DNA of 64,000 nt from SLRI01 sp964460465 (GTDB lineage Bacteria > Pseudomonadota > Alphaproteobacteria > Geminicoccales > Geminicoccaceae). Below the pieces are notes generated by a model. It saw only the letters and a list, made by a program, of their open reading frames with translations, made no database searches and was not told where the DNA came from. Location of the stretch: NCBI GenBank assembly GCA_964460465.1, contig CAYWSB010000008.1:4789-68788 (forward strand), read 5' to 3'. This document shows, in pieces, positions 49,806 through 58,684 of this stretch; the stretch's first letter is position 1, and the number at the start of each line of letters is the position of its first letter. Both the position numbers and the translations under genes were made by a program.

Positions 49806-50969
49806 TCAGGGGCTCATCACCATGCAGTCCTGGTGCTTCCACCAGACCACGGCCTCTTCCTCGCTCGCGTGGCGCGAGTCCCAGAGCCGAATCTTCAGCT
49901 CGCCGATGGCCGTGCCGGCCGCGCGGTCGAGATACTTGCCCTTGTAGATCGCGCTGCCGAGGCGGCAGGGCAGCGTGTTGACCGGGCCTTCGGGGGCCGC
50001 ATCGGCGGCGAGGTGCAGCCGCTCGGCGCGCATGCCGACGACGACCGGGCGGCCCGCGGCCGGCGGGTGGCCGCCCGACCACTTGCCGACGACGGTGGCC
50101 GGCCCGAGCCGGCAGGTGGCGCGGTCCCCGTCGATGGCCAGGAGCTCGGCGTCGAACAGGTTCTCCACCCCCATGAAGCTGGCGACGAAGCGGGTGACCG
50201 GATGGTCGAAGATCTCGGTCGGCGGACCCTGCTGCTCGATCCGCCCCTGGCGCATGAGGATGATGCGATCGCTCATCGTCAGCGCCTCCTCCTGGCTGTG
50301 GGTGATGTAGACGAAGGTCATGCCCAAGCGCTTGTGGATCTCCATGAGCTCGACCTGCATGTCGACCCGCAGCTTCTCGTCGAGCGCCCCGATCGGCTCG
50401 TCGAGCAGCAGGATCGCCGGCCGCGGCACGAGTGCGCGGGCCAGCGCCACCCGCTGGCGCTCGCCGCCGCTCAGCTGGTGGATGCGGCGGTCGAGCTTCT
50501 CCTCGAGGCGGACGAGCCGGAGCGCCTCGCGGGCCCGCTCGCGCCGCTCCGCCGGCTTCACGCCGCGGACCTTGAGCCCGTACGCGACGTTCTCGCCCAC
50601 CGACATGTGCGGGAACAGGGCGTAGTGCTGGAAGACCGTGGTGCAGTTGCGCCGGAAGGCCGGGACCGCGCGCACGTCGACGCCGCCGAGACGCAGGGCG
50701 CCGATCCGGTAGGGCTTCTCCAGGCCCGAGATCAGCCGCAGCAGCGTGGTCTTGCCCGAGCCGCTCTCGCCGAGGATGGTGAGGAACTCGCCGGCGGCCG
50801 CCGTCACCGTCACGTTGTCGAGGGCGACGACGTCGCCGTAGACGTGAACGGCATCGACCACCTCGAGGATCGGCGGCGGCGCGCTCGCCGCCTGCGGCGA
50901 CGACGCGGGCGCTGCGCGTGGCGCGATCCCGGACGGGCGATCGACGACGTCGGCGGAAAGCTTGGCCAT
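49806..50969 (-). CDS. Polyamine-type ABC transporter ATP-binding protein (PotA-like)
   Basis: The protein has 387 residues. Motifs are Walker A GESGSGKT, Q-loop TVFQHYALFPHM, signature LSGGERQR, Walker B ILLLDEPIGALD and H-loop YITHSQEEA, with a C-terminal TOBE region (GMRAERLHLAADA). The first 33 residues are Ala/Pro-rich and not conserved-looking, so a later start near ILEVVDAVHVYG is conceivable. The gene comes first in the transporter block, 157 bp after the GroEL paralogue. A TGTGATCAC element lies 51 bp upstream. Confidence 0.92.
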   Translation of the reverse strand: MAKLSADVVDRPSGIAPRAAPASSPQAASAPPPILEVVDAVHVYGDVVALDNVTVTAAAGEFLTILGESGSGKTTLLRLISGLEKPYRIGALRLGGVDVRAVPAFRRNCTTVFQHYALFPHMSVGENVAYGLKVRGVKPAERRERAREALRLVRLEEKLDRRIHQLSGGERQRVALARALVPRPAILLLDEPIGALDEKLRVDMQVELMEIHKRLGMTFVYITHSQEEALTMSDRIILMRQGRIEQQGPPTEIFDHPVTRFVASFMGVENLFDAELLAIDGDRATCRLGPATVVGKWSGGHPPAAGRPVVVGMRAERLHLAADAAPEGPVNTLPCRLGSAIYKGKYLDRAAGTAIGELKIRLWDSRHASEEEAVVWWKHQDCMVMSP

Positions 50970-51019
50970 CGGTCAGGGCTCCGGGCTGGGACGGCGCGAG
51001 GGACAGGGGGACGGGAAAG

Positions 51020-51028
51020 TGTGATCAC
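51020..51028. promoter_or_regulatory. TGTGATCAC element ahead of the transporter ATPase gene
   Basis: TGTGATCAC, with an 8-bp palindromic core GTGATCAC, lies 51 bp upstream of the PotA-like ATG in the 157-bp gap. The same 9-mer occurs in the divergent promoter at 52880-52888. It is a candidate operator for a shared regulator. Confidence 0.42.
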
Positions 51029-51063
51029 GGTTGCCCGCCAAACAGGCAGGCTGCCGCCGGCAT

Positions 51064-51078
51064 GGGCAGGCACTGCCC
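51064..51078 (-). terminator. Short hairpin after the GroEL-paralogue gene
   Basis: GGGCAG and CTGCCC flank GCA, about 50 nt after the stop of the GroEL paralogue on the minus strand. The stem is only 6 bp and has no T-run. It may mark a partial transcript end before the transporter genes. Confidence 0.3.
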
Positions 51079-51126
51079 CTCGGTGGCCGCGGCCGGGTCG
51101 CCTGGATCGGGCGGGCCGGCAACCGG

Positions 51127-52716
51127 TCAGGCCCGCTCGCCGCGGCGCCCGACGGCACCCAGCGAGCAATCGACGGTGAGCAGCCGGCTCGCCGTCGAGA
51201 CGGCGTTGCGGAAGGCCGCGAGCAGCACCGGCAGGGGGTCGCGCAGCGCCGCGAGCGGCACGAGGCTGCGGCTGTGCGCCTCGAAGGTGCAGGTGGCGTC
51301 CCCTGCCACGCGCGGCGCCAGGAGATCGGCATCGCCGCCGGCATTGCGGATGATCGCGCGCAGCGGCGCCTCGGCCGCCACCTTGAACGTCCGGCCGAGC
51401 AGCTCGCCCGCGAGACCGCCCGGCAGCGTGCCGCTGACCCGGTTGGCCGCGTGCGGCAGGGCGGCACTGCCGCCGGCCACCAGGCCGCCGCTCCGGGCCG
51501 CCGCCAGGGCGGCCGATGCCGCGGTCGCCTGCTCCACCTGCTGCTTCAGATGGGAGGGGGTGTAGCCGCCGACGGCGACCGTGGCGATGCCGGAGGTCAG
51601 CCACGCCAGCCGCTTCTGGTGCTGCTCGCGATCGAAGCTCAGATGCTGCTCCCGGGCGATCGCCCAGCGGATCTCGGCGCTGCGCTGGGCCACCAAAGCC
51701 TTGTCGCCCTTGCCCTCGATGATCGTGGTCGCGGCCCGGGCGACGCGGACGCCTTTGGCCCGGCCCAGCGCCTGCGGCCTGAGCCCGGCGAGCGTGCTGC
51801 CGGCATCGTCGGCGAGCAGCGTCGCACCCGTCGCGATCGCGATGTCCTCCAGCATCAGCCGCCGCCACGGCCCCGCACCCGGCGCCTTGACCGCCGCGAC
51901 CTTGAGCCCGGCCCGGCGCTTGTTGGCGATCAGCGTCGCCAGCGCCTGCTCGCCCAGGGATTCGGCGACGAGCAGCAGGCTTTTCCCGGCCTCGGCGATG
52001 AGCTCCAGCACGCGAACGATCGGGTCGAGCGCGGTGATCGGCCCGGCGTGGACCAGCACCAGGGGATCGTCGAGCTCGATCGTCTGCCGGCGCTGGTCGT
52101 CGACCAGGTGCGGCGAGATCCAGCCCTGATCGAAATGCAGCCCGGCGTCGAAGCGCACCGCATGGCCGGACCCGCGCCCCTCCTCGATCACGACGAGGCC
52201 ATCGGCGCCGGCGCGGCCGTGCGCCTCGGCGAGCAGCGCCCCGAGCGCCGCGTCGCCGCCCGCCGCCTGGGTGGCGAACCGGGCAAGATCCTCGCCCTCC
52301 GCCAGCGGCTCGGCCGTCGTCTCGAGGTCGGCGGCGACGATCGCGGTGTGCGCCGCCATCAGGGCCACGAGCTCGGCCTGGGGGATGCCGGCGAGGGTGG
52401 CCCGGCGGCCGGCCCCGAGCAAGGCGCGGGCGACGAGGATCGCGGTGCTCGTCCCGTCGCCCACCGCGTCGCTGGTGCGCCAGGCGAGCTCGCGCAGCAG
52501 CCGCACGCCGGCCTGCTCGGCCGGGTCGTCGAGCTCGAGCTCGGCGGCGATGGCGTAGCCGTTGCGCAGCAGCCTGGGGGCGGCGTGGCGGCGGCCGACG
52601 AGCACGGCGCGCCCCGCCGGCCCGATGGTGCGGGCCACGAGATCGGCCAGGATGTCGACGCCGGCTGCCGTCGGCCGGCGGGCGTCCTCGCCAAAGCGGA
52701 CGACCGATGCGCTCAT
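51127..52716 (-). CDS. Divergent GroEL/Hsp60 paralogue
   Basis: The protein has 529 residues and aligns along its length with GroEL: VRFGEDARRPTAAGVDILAD, TIGPAGR, SDAVGDGTSTAILVA, FDQGWISPHLVDD and GLVAGGSAAL. By hand alignment the ATPase residue Asp52 is Asn (LLRNGYAIA against ITKDGVSVA) and Asp398 is Ala, while Asp87 (GDGT) is kept. The C-terminal Gly-Gly-Met tail is missing. No groES lies nearby. A GGAGGA ribosome-binding site precedes the ATG at 52716. It may be a dedicated or hydrolysis-poor chaperonin for the large enzymes encoded next to it; the function is inferred. Confidence 0.85.
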   Translation of the reverse strand: MSASVVRFGEDARRPTAAGVDILADLVARTIGPAGRAVLVGRRHAAPRLLRNGYAIAAELELDDPAEQAGVRLLRELAWRTSDAVGDGTSTAILVARALLGAGRRATLAGIPQAELVALMAAHTAIVAADLETTAEPLAEGEDLARFATQAAGGDAALGALLAEAHGRAGADGLVVIEEGRGSGHAVRFDAGLHFDQGWISPHLVDDQRRQTIELDDPLVLVHAGPITALDPIVRVLELIAEAGKSLLLVAESLGEQALATLIANKRRAGLKVAAVKAPGAGPWRRLMLEDIAIATGATLLADDAGSTLAGLRPQALGRAKGVRVARAATTIIEGKGDKALVAQRSAEIRWAIAREQHLSFDREQHQKRLAWLTSGIATVAVGGYTPSHLKQQVEQATAASAALAAARSGGLVAGGSAALPHAANRVSGTLPGGLAGELLGRTFKVAAEAPLRAIIRNAGGDADLLAPRVAGDATCTFEAHSRSLVPLAALRDPLPVLLAAFRNAVSTASRLLTVDCSLGAVGRRGERA

Positions 52717-52878
52717 CCCCTCGTTCCTCCCGGCGGCGCCCAGGCAGTGTCGCGCCGGCACCGTCGCTGCGAGCGGCGCGAACCGGCGGAATGATTGCTG
52801 AGGGCACCCGCCGGATCGCGCCGATCCGTGCTCACCGACCTCGAACCGCTGTTGCGTCACCCGCGCGGCCGAACTAGG

Positions 52879-52890
52879 CTGTGATCACAG
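52879..52890. promoter_or_regulatory. 12-bp palindrome in the divergent GroEL-paralogue/HyuA1 promoter
   Basis: CTGTGATCACAG is a perfect palindrome, 39 bp upstream of the HyuA1 ATG and 162 bp from the GroEL-paralogue start. Its core TGTGATCAC recurs at 51020-51028. The 213-bp gap around it (52717-52929) contains no gene. It is a plausible operator for the FCD regulator encoded at 44292-44990. Confidence 0.5.
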
Positions 52891-52929
52891 ATGAGAGAGG
52901 CTTATCGAGCTTCCGGGGGAAACGCAACC

Positions 52930-54990
52930 ATGCGATTGGCCTGTGACACGGGTGGGACCTTCACCGATCTCGTCGTCGAGCGCGGCGACGAGATCCGCCA
53001 GTTCAAGTCCTCCACCGTGCCGGCCGATCCGGTCCAGGGCGTGCTCGACGTGCTCGAGCTCGCGGCCCAGGGCTACGGCATGGACCGGGCCAGCTTCCTG
53101 GCCGAGGCCACGACCTTCATCCACGGCACCACCCGGGCCATCAACGCCATCCTGACCGGCAACACGGCCAGGACCGCGTTCCTCACCACCGAGGGCCATC
53201 CCGATGTGCTGGTGATCCGGGAGGGCGGGCGGATCGAGCCCTTCAACTTCACCGTCCCCTACCCCGAGCCCTATGTGCCGCGCCGCCTCACCTTCGAGGT
53301 GCCGGAGCGCATCGACGCCCAGGGCCGGGTGGTCAAGCCGCTCGATCAGGCCGCGGTCCTCGCCATCATCGAGCGGCTCAAGGCGCTCGAGGTCGCGGCG
53401 GTGGGCGTCTGCCTGCTCTGGTCGGTGGTCAACGGCGAGCACGAGAAGCAGGTCGGCCGGCTCCTGGCCGAGCACCTGCCGAACGTCGCGGTCACCCTCT
53501 CGCACGTCCTCAACCCGACGCTCCGGGAGTACCGGCGCGCCTCGGCGACGGTCATCGACGCCTCGCTCAAGCCGTTGATGTTCGCCTACCTGAACGGCCT
53601 CACCGACCGGCTGCGCCAGGCGGGGTTCAAGGGCCGCACGCTCATGGTGACCTCCGGCGGCGGCATCATGGACGCCGAGGCGGTGGCGCGCGAGCCCATC
53701 CACTCCATCAACTCGGGGCCCGCCATGGCGCCGGTTGCCGGCCGCTTCTACGCCGAGCGCGACTTCAAGAGCGACATCGCCATCGTCGCCGACACCGGCG
53801 GCACCAGCTACGACGTCAGCCTCGTGCGCGAGGGCCGCATCCCCTGGACCCGCGAGACCTGGCTCGGGCAGCGCTTCCGCGGCCACATGACCGGTTTTCC
53901 CTCGGTCGACGTCAAGAGCATCGGCGCCGGCGGCGGCTCGATCGCCTGGGTCGATTCGGGCGGCCTCCTGCGCGTCGGCCCGAGGAGCGCCGGCTCCACG
54001 CCGGGACCCGTCGCCTACGGCAAGGGCGGCACCGAGCCCACCGTCACCGACTGCTCGCTGATCCTCGGCCACATCGACGCCGACTTCTTCCTCGGCGGGG
54101 CGATGGCGCTCGATCGCGACGCCGCGGTCAAAGCGCTGGACGAGAAGGTGGCGCGGCCGCTCGGCCTGCCGGTGGAGGAGGCCGCCGCCGCCGTGCTGGC
54201 GCTCGCCACCGAGAAGATGGTGGGGGCGATCGACGAGATCACGGTCAACCAGGGCATCGATCCGGCCGCGGCCGTGCTGGTGGGCGGCGGCGGGGCGGCC
54301 GGCCTCAACGCCGTGGCCGTCGGCCGCCGCCTCGGCTGCGCCGGCGTGCTCATCCCCGAGGCCGGCGCCGTGCTGAGCGCTGCCGGGGCGCTGATGTCCG
54401 AGCTCTCGGCCGACTACGCCCGGATGCTTTTCACCACCAGCAACCGGTTCGACGAGGATGGGGTCAACGCCGTCCTGGCGGCGCTCGAGAGCCGCTGCCG
54501 GGCGTTCGCCGAGGGGCCGGGCGAAGGGGCGGTCGAGACCGCCATCGAGTTCTCGGTCGAGGCCCGCTACCCGCACCAGATCTGGGAGATCGAGGTGCCG
54601 CTCGACGGGGCGCGGATCGAGGGTGCCGAGGCTCTCGCGGCCGTCAAGTCGGCCTTCCACGACACCCACAAGGCGATCTTCGAGATCTGCGACCGGAAGT
54701 CGGAGGTCGAGTTCGTCACCTGGCGGGCCAAGGTGCGCTGCCGCCTGGGCGCGGGCGAGACCGCGCGAGCGCCCGCCATCGAGAACGGCACCGAGCTCGC
54801 GCCCAGCCGGCCGATCTATCTCGCCGGCTCGGGTTGGGTCGACGGCCTGGTCGCCCGCTTCGAGGCGATGAAGCCCGGCGAGCCGCTGCTCGGCCCGGCG
54901 ATCATCGAGTCGTCGTTCACGACCGTCGTCGTCGATCCGGGAACCGCTGCGGTCAGGACCGAGGGTGGCGGCCTCAAGGTGACCTTCTAG
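52930..54990 (+). CDS. Hydantoinase/oxoprolinase family protein, HyuA-type subunit (copy 1)
   Basis: The protein has 686 residues. ASKHA-fold phosphate loops are CDTGGTFTDLVVE at the N terminus and VADTGGTSYDVSLV in the middle, and GAGGGSIAWVD is a further family block. This is the ATP-binding subunit of hydantoinase/5-oxoprolinase/acetone-carboxylase-type enzymes, which activate an amide or enolate by phosphorylation. The ATG at 52930 follows GGGGGA. HyuB1 begins immediately after its stop, so they form one enzyme. The substrate cannot be told from sequence. Confidence 0.92.
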   Translation: MRLACDTGGTFTDLVVERGDEIRQFKSSTVPADPVQGVLDVLELAAQGYGMDRASFLAEATTFIHGTTRAINAILTGNTARTAFLTTEGHPDVLVIREGGRIEPFNFTVPYPEPYVPRRLTFEVPERIDAQGRVVKPLDQAAVLAIIERLKALEVAAVGVCLLWSVVNGEHEKQVGRLLAEHLPNVAVTLSHVLNPTLREYRRASATVIDASLKPLMFAYLNGLTDRLRQAGFKGRTLMVTSGGGIMDAEAVAREPIHSINSGPAMAPVAGRFYAERDFKSDIAIVADTGGTSYDVSLVREGRIPWTRETWLGQRFRGHMTGFPSVDVKSIGAGGGSIAWVDSGGLLRVGPRSAGSTPGPVAYGKGGTEPTVTDCSLILGHIDADFFLGGAMALDRDAAVKALDEKVARPLGLPVEEAAAAVLALATEKMVGAIDEITVNQGIDPAAAVLVGGGGAAGLNAVAVGRRLGCAGVLIPEAGAVLSAAGALMSELSADYARMLFTTSNRFDEDGVNAVLAALESRCRAFAEGPGEGAVETAIEFSVEARYPHQIWEIEVPLDGARIEGAEALAAVKSAFHDTHKAIFEICDRKSEVEFVTWRAKVRCRLGAGETARAPAIENGTELAPSRPIYLAGSGWVDGLVARFEAMKPGEPLLGPAIIESSFTTVVVDPGTAAVRTEGGGLKVTF

Positions 54991-56814
54991 GTGGAGCGCC
55001 GGTCGGTGACGTCACCTGCGGTGCAGTCGGGGCGGGACGCGATCGCCATGGCGGTGCTCTCGAGCCGCATGGAGAGCATCGCCCGGAAGATGCAGAACAC
55101 GCTCTTCCGCACCGCCCGCTCGGGCATCCTCAACACCGCGCACGACTTCTCCTGCGTCATCCTGACGGCCGACTGCCGCCTCCTGGCGGCGGCCGAGAGC
55201 CTGCCGATCCACACCCTGATTGGACCCGACCTGATGTGCCAGGCGGTGAAGCGGCACCACCCGACCCTCCGCCGCGGCGACTGCTTCCTCCACAACAGCC
55301 CCTACGAGGGCAACTCGCACGCGGCCGACTACAACCTCATCGTGCCGGTGGTCGACGACGACGGCATCCTGCGGTTCTTCGTGCTGGCCAAGGCGCACCA
55401 GGCCGATTGCGGCAATGCCCGGCCGTCGACCTACCTCGCCGACGTGACCGACGTCTACGAGGAAGGGGCGCTGATCTTCTCGGCCACCAGGATCCAGGCC
55501 GACTACCGGGACAACGACGACATCATCCGCATGTGCATGGCGCGGATTCGCGTGCCGGAGCAGTGGTGGGGCGACTACCTGGCGTCGCTGGGCTCGGTCA
55601 GGATCGGCGAGCGCGGGCTGCTGGAGCTCGGCCGCGAGGTCGGCTGGGACACGCTGGACTCGTATGCCGAGGCCTGGTTCGACTACTCCGAGCGCAAGAT
55701 GGATGCTGCGATCCGCCGGCTGCCCTCGGGCCGGGCCACGGTCCGGGTGGCGCACGACCCCTTCCCGGGCGTGCCGGACGGCATTCCCGTCAAGGTCGAT
55801 GTCGCGATCGACGGCGAGGCCGGCAGGATCACGGTCGACCTCAGGGACAACCCCGACTGCCAGCCCTCCGGCCTCAACCTGACCGAGGGCACCGCCGTCA
55901 GCGCCGCCATGGTCGGCGTCTTCAACGGCATCATGGACCACGGCGTGCCGGCCAATGCCGGCAGCTTCCGCCGCCTCGACATCCAGGTGCGCGAGAACTG
56001 CTGCGTCGGCATCCCGCGCCACCCGGCCTCGTGCTCGGTCGCCACCACCAACCTCGCCGACCGGGTGACCAATCCCGTGCAGCGGGCGATCGCCGAGATC
56101 GCCCCCGGCTTCGGCATGGCCGAGACCGGGCCGATCATGCCGCCCGGCATCGGCGTCATCTCCGGCCGCGACCCGCGCCACGACGATGCCCCCTTCGTCA
56201 ACCAGGTGCATCTGGCGATCAGCGGCGGGGCCGGCACGCCGGCCTCCGACGGCTTCCTCTCGATCATCCACGCCGGCAATGCCGGGCTCTGCCGGATCGA
56301 CGTCGTCGAGGTGGACGAGCTGCACCACCCGATCATCGTCACCAGCCGGCGGCTGGTGCCCGATACCGAGGGTGCCGGTGCCCATCGCGGTGCGTTGTCC
56401 ATCTACGGCGAGTTCGGCCCGATCGACGGCTGCACGATGCGCGTCCTCTACACCATGGACGGGGCGATCAATGCCGCGGCCGGCGCCGCCGGCGGGTCGA
56501 GCGGCGCCGCGTCCCGGGCGCTCAAGCGCGAGCGGGACGGCACGCTCACCCCCCTGCCCGCCTGCCACGGGCTCACCCTCGAGCCCGGCGAGCGGGTCGT
56601 GTCCTACGCCGCGGCGGGCGGCGGCTACGGCCGGCCGTTCGACCGCGAGCCGGAGCGGGTGCTGGCCGACGTGGCCGAGGGCTGGGTCAGCGCCGAGCGG
56701 GCACGGGACGTCTACGGCGTGGTGGTGACCGGCGATGCCGGGACCGGGACGATCGGCATAGACCAGGCGGCGACCGCGGCCTTGCGGGCCGGGTCGGCGG
56801 CGGTCCGGCCGTGA
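54991..56814 (+). CDS. Hydantoinase B/oxoprolinase family protein, HyuB-type subunit (copy 1)
   Basis: The protein has 607 residues. HyuB landmarks are SIARKMQNTLFRTARSG, HDFSCVILTADCRLL, FLHNSPYEGNSH, FVLAKAHQADCGNA, VPANAGSFRRLDIQVRENC and the C-terminal AAAGGGYGRPF. The start is a GTG directly after the HyuA1 stop. It is the catalytic partner of HyuA1. The next gene encodes a close paralogue, with near-identical stretches also at nucleotide level around 55072-55220 and 56948-57096, so the pair arose by tandem duplication. Confidence 0.9.
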   Translation: MERRSVTSPAVQSGRDAIAMAVLSSRMESIARKMQNTLFRTARSGILNTAHDFSCVILTADCRLLAAAESLPIHTLIGPDLMCQAVKRHHPTLRRGDCFLHNSPYEGNSHAADYNLIVPVVDDDGILRFFVLAKAHQADCGNARPSTYLADVTDVYEEGALIFSATRIQADYRDNDDIIRMCMARIRVPEQWWGDYLASLGSVRIGERGLLELGREVGWDTLDSYAEAWFDYSERKMDAAIRRLPSGRATVRVAHDPFPGVPDGIPVKVDVAIDGEAGRITVDLRDNPDCQPSGLNLTEGTAVSAAMVGVFNGIMDHGVPANAGSFRRLDIQVRENCCVGIPRHPASCSVATTNLADRVTNPVQRAIAEIAPGFGMAETGPIMPPGIGVISGRDPRHDDAPFVNQVHLAISGGAGTPASDGFLSIIHAGNAGLCRIDVVEVDELHHPIIVTSRRLVPDTEGAGAHRGALSIYGEFGPIDGCTMRVLYTMDGAINAAAGAAGGSSGAASRALKRERDGTLTPLPACHGLTLEPGERVVSYAAAGGGYGRPFDREPERVLADVAEGWVSAERARDVYGVVVTGDAGTGTIGIDQAATAALRAGSAAVRP

Positions 56815-56845
56815 GCAGCAGCGGCAGCAGCAGGGGAGCGTGAGG

Positions 56846-58684
56846 ATGAGCGAGACGGCATCGGGCGCAGGCGCGGCCGCGGCGGAGCTGGAGGGCGCCG
56901 GCTGGAGCCGCCGGGGCGTGCGGACGGCGCTGATCTCGAACCGCATCGAGAGCATCGCCCGGAAGATGCAGAACACGCTGTTCCGGACGGCGCGGTCGGG
57001 CGTGCTCAACACCGCGCACGACTTCTCCTGCGTGATCCTGACGGCCGACTGCCGGCTGCTGGGCTCGGCCGAGAGCCTGCCGATCCACACGCTGATCGGC
57101 CCGGACCTGATGTGCGAGGCGGTGAAGCGGCATCACCCGCACCTGAAGGCGGGCGACTGCTTCATCCACAACAGCCCCTACGAAGGCAACTCGCACCCGG
57201 CCGACCACTGCCTGATCGTGCCCGTGGTCGACGAGGGCGGCACGCTCCGCTTCTTCGTCCTCGCCAAGGCGCACCAGGCGGATTGCGGCAACTCCAAGCC
57301 CACGACCTACATGGGCCACGCGGTCGACGTCTACGAGGAGGGGGCGCTGATCTTCTCGGCCGCCCGGATCCAGTCCGGCTACCAGGACAACGACGACCTG
57401 ATCCGCATGTGCCGGGCGCGCATCCGCGTGCCGGAGCAGTGGTGGGGCGACTACCTGGCGACGCTCGGTGCCGTCCGGATCGGCGAGCGCGAGCTGCTCG
57501 AGCTCGGCCGCGACCTCGGGTGGGACACGCTCGAGCGCTACACCGCCGACTGGTTCGACTACTGCGAGCAGAAGATGGTCGCCGCCATCCGGCGGCTGCC
57601 GTCGGGCCGGGTGACGGTGCGCTCCGCCCACGACCCCTTCCCCGGCGTCCCCGACGGTCTGCCGGTCAAGCTCGAGGTGGAGATCGACGCCGCGAACGCC
57701 ATGATCCGCGTCGACCTGCGCGACAATGTCGACTGCCAGCCCTGCGGCCTGAACCTCTCCGAGGGCTGCGCCCGCACCGCCGCCATGGTCGGCATCTACA
57801 ACGGCATCATCGACCACACCGTGCCCGCCAACGCCGGCAGCTTCCGGCGCATCGACATCCAGCTGCGCGAGAACTGCGCGGTCGGCATCCCGCGCCACCC
57901 GCATTCCTGCTCGGTTGCCACCACCAACCTCGCCGACCGGGTCGCCAACCCGGTGCAGCGGGCGATCGCCGAGATCGCCCCCGGCTTCGGCATGGCCGAG
58001 ACCGGCCCGATCCAGCCGCCCGGCATGGGCGTGATCTCCGGCCGCGATCCGCGCAACGGCGAGCCCTTCGTCAACCAGATCTTCCTCGGCATCACCGGCG
58101 GTGCCGGGACCCCGCTCAGCGACGGCTTCCTGTCGATCATCCATGTCGGCAATGCCGGGCTCTGCCGCATCGACAGCATCGAGGTCGACGAGCTGCACCA
58201 CCCGCTCTTCGTCAAGGAGCGCCGCCTCCTGGCCGACAGCGAGGGTCCGGGCCGCCACATCGGCTCGCCCTCGGCCTATGTCGAGTTCGGGCCGATCGAG
58301 GGCTGCACCATGCAGGTGCTCTACACCGCCGACGGCACCATCAACCCGGCGCTGGGTGCCGCCGGCGGCCACGCCGGCTGCGTCGCCCAGGCGCAGAAGC
58401 GCGAGCGCGACGGCAGCCTGACCCGGCTGCCGGCCTGCCACGGCGTGACCCTGGCGCCGGGCGAGTACGTCGTGTCCCATTCCGCCGGCGGCGGCGGCTA
58501 CGGCCCGCCCACCGACCGGCCGGCGGCGACGGTGCTGGAGGACGTGCGCGAGGGCTGGGTCAGCCCCGCGCGGGCGCGCGACGTCTACGGGGTCGTGGTG
58601 ACGCCCGGCGCGGACGGCTATGCTCTCGACGAGGCGGCGACCGCGGTGCTGCGGGCGGCCCAGGACAGCGGAGGCGGGCGATGA
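56846..58684 (+). CDS. Hydantoinase B/oxoprolinase family protein, HyuB-type subunit (copy 2)
   Basis: The protein has 612 residues. It is a tandem paralogue of the preceding HyuB: SIARKMQNTLFRTARSG and HDFSCVILTADCRLL are identical and most of the length aligns without gaps. It has an extra N-terminal stretch of about 30 residues rich in Ala/Gly. I prefer the ATG at 56846 with GGGGAG upstream; a GTG at 56840 is also in frame. It may form a heteromer with HyuA1/HyuB1 or accept a different substrate. Its stop overlaps the transaminase gene by 4 bp. Confidence 0.9.
   Translation: MSETASGAGAAAAELEGAGWSRRGVRTALISNRIESIARKMQNTLFRTARSGVLNTAHDFSCVILTADCRLLGSAESLPIHTLIGPDLMCEAVKRHHPHLKAGDCFIHNSPYEGNSHPADHCLIVPVVDEGGTLRFFVLAKAHQADCGNSKPTTYMGHAVDVYEEGALIFSAARIQSGYQDNDDLIRMCRARIRVPEQWWGDYLATLGAVRIGERELLELGRDLGWDTLERYTADWFDYCEQKMVAAIRRLPSGRVTVRSAHDPFPGVPDGLPVKLEVEIDAANAMIRVDLRDNVDCQPCGLNLSEGCARTAAMVGIYNGIIDHTVPANAGSFRRIDIQLRENCAVGIPRHPHSCSVATTNLADRVANPVQRAIAEIAPGFGMAETGPIQPPGMGVISGRDPRNGEPFVNQIFLGITGGAGTPLSDGFLSIIHVGNAGLCRIDSIEVDELHHPLFVKERRLLADSEGPGRHIGSPSAYVEFGPIEGCTMQVLYTADGTINPALGAAGGHAGCVAQAQKRERDGSLTRLPACHGVTLAPGEYVVSHSAGGGGYGPPTDRPAATVLEDVREGWVSPARARDVYGVVVTPGADGYALDEAATAVLRAAQDSGGGR

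Noticed and set aside
52879..52890. CTGTGATCACAG as a CRP site
   Set aside because: A CRP site needs TGTGA-N6-TCACA. Here the half-sites overlap with no spacer, so a CRP reading is unlikely.
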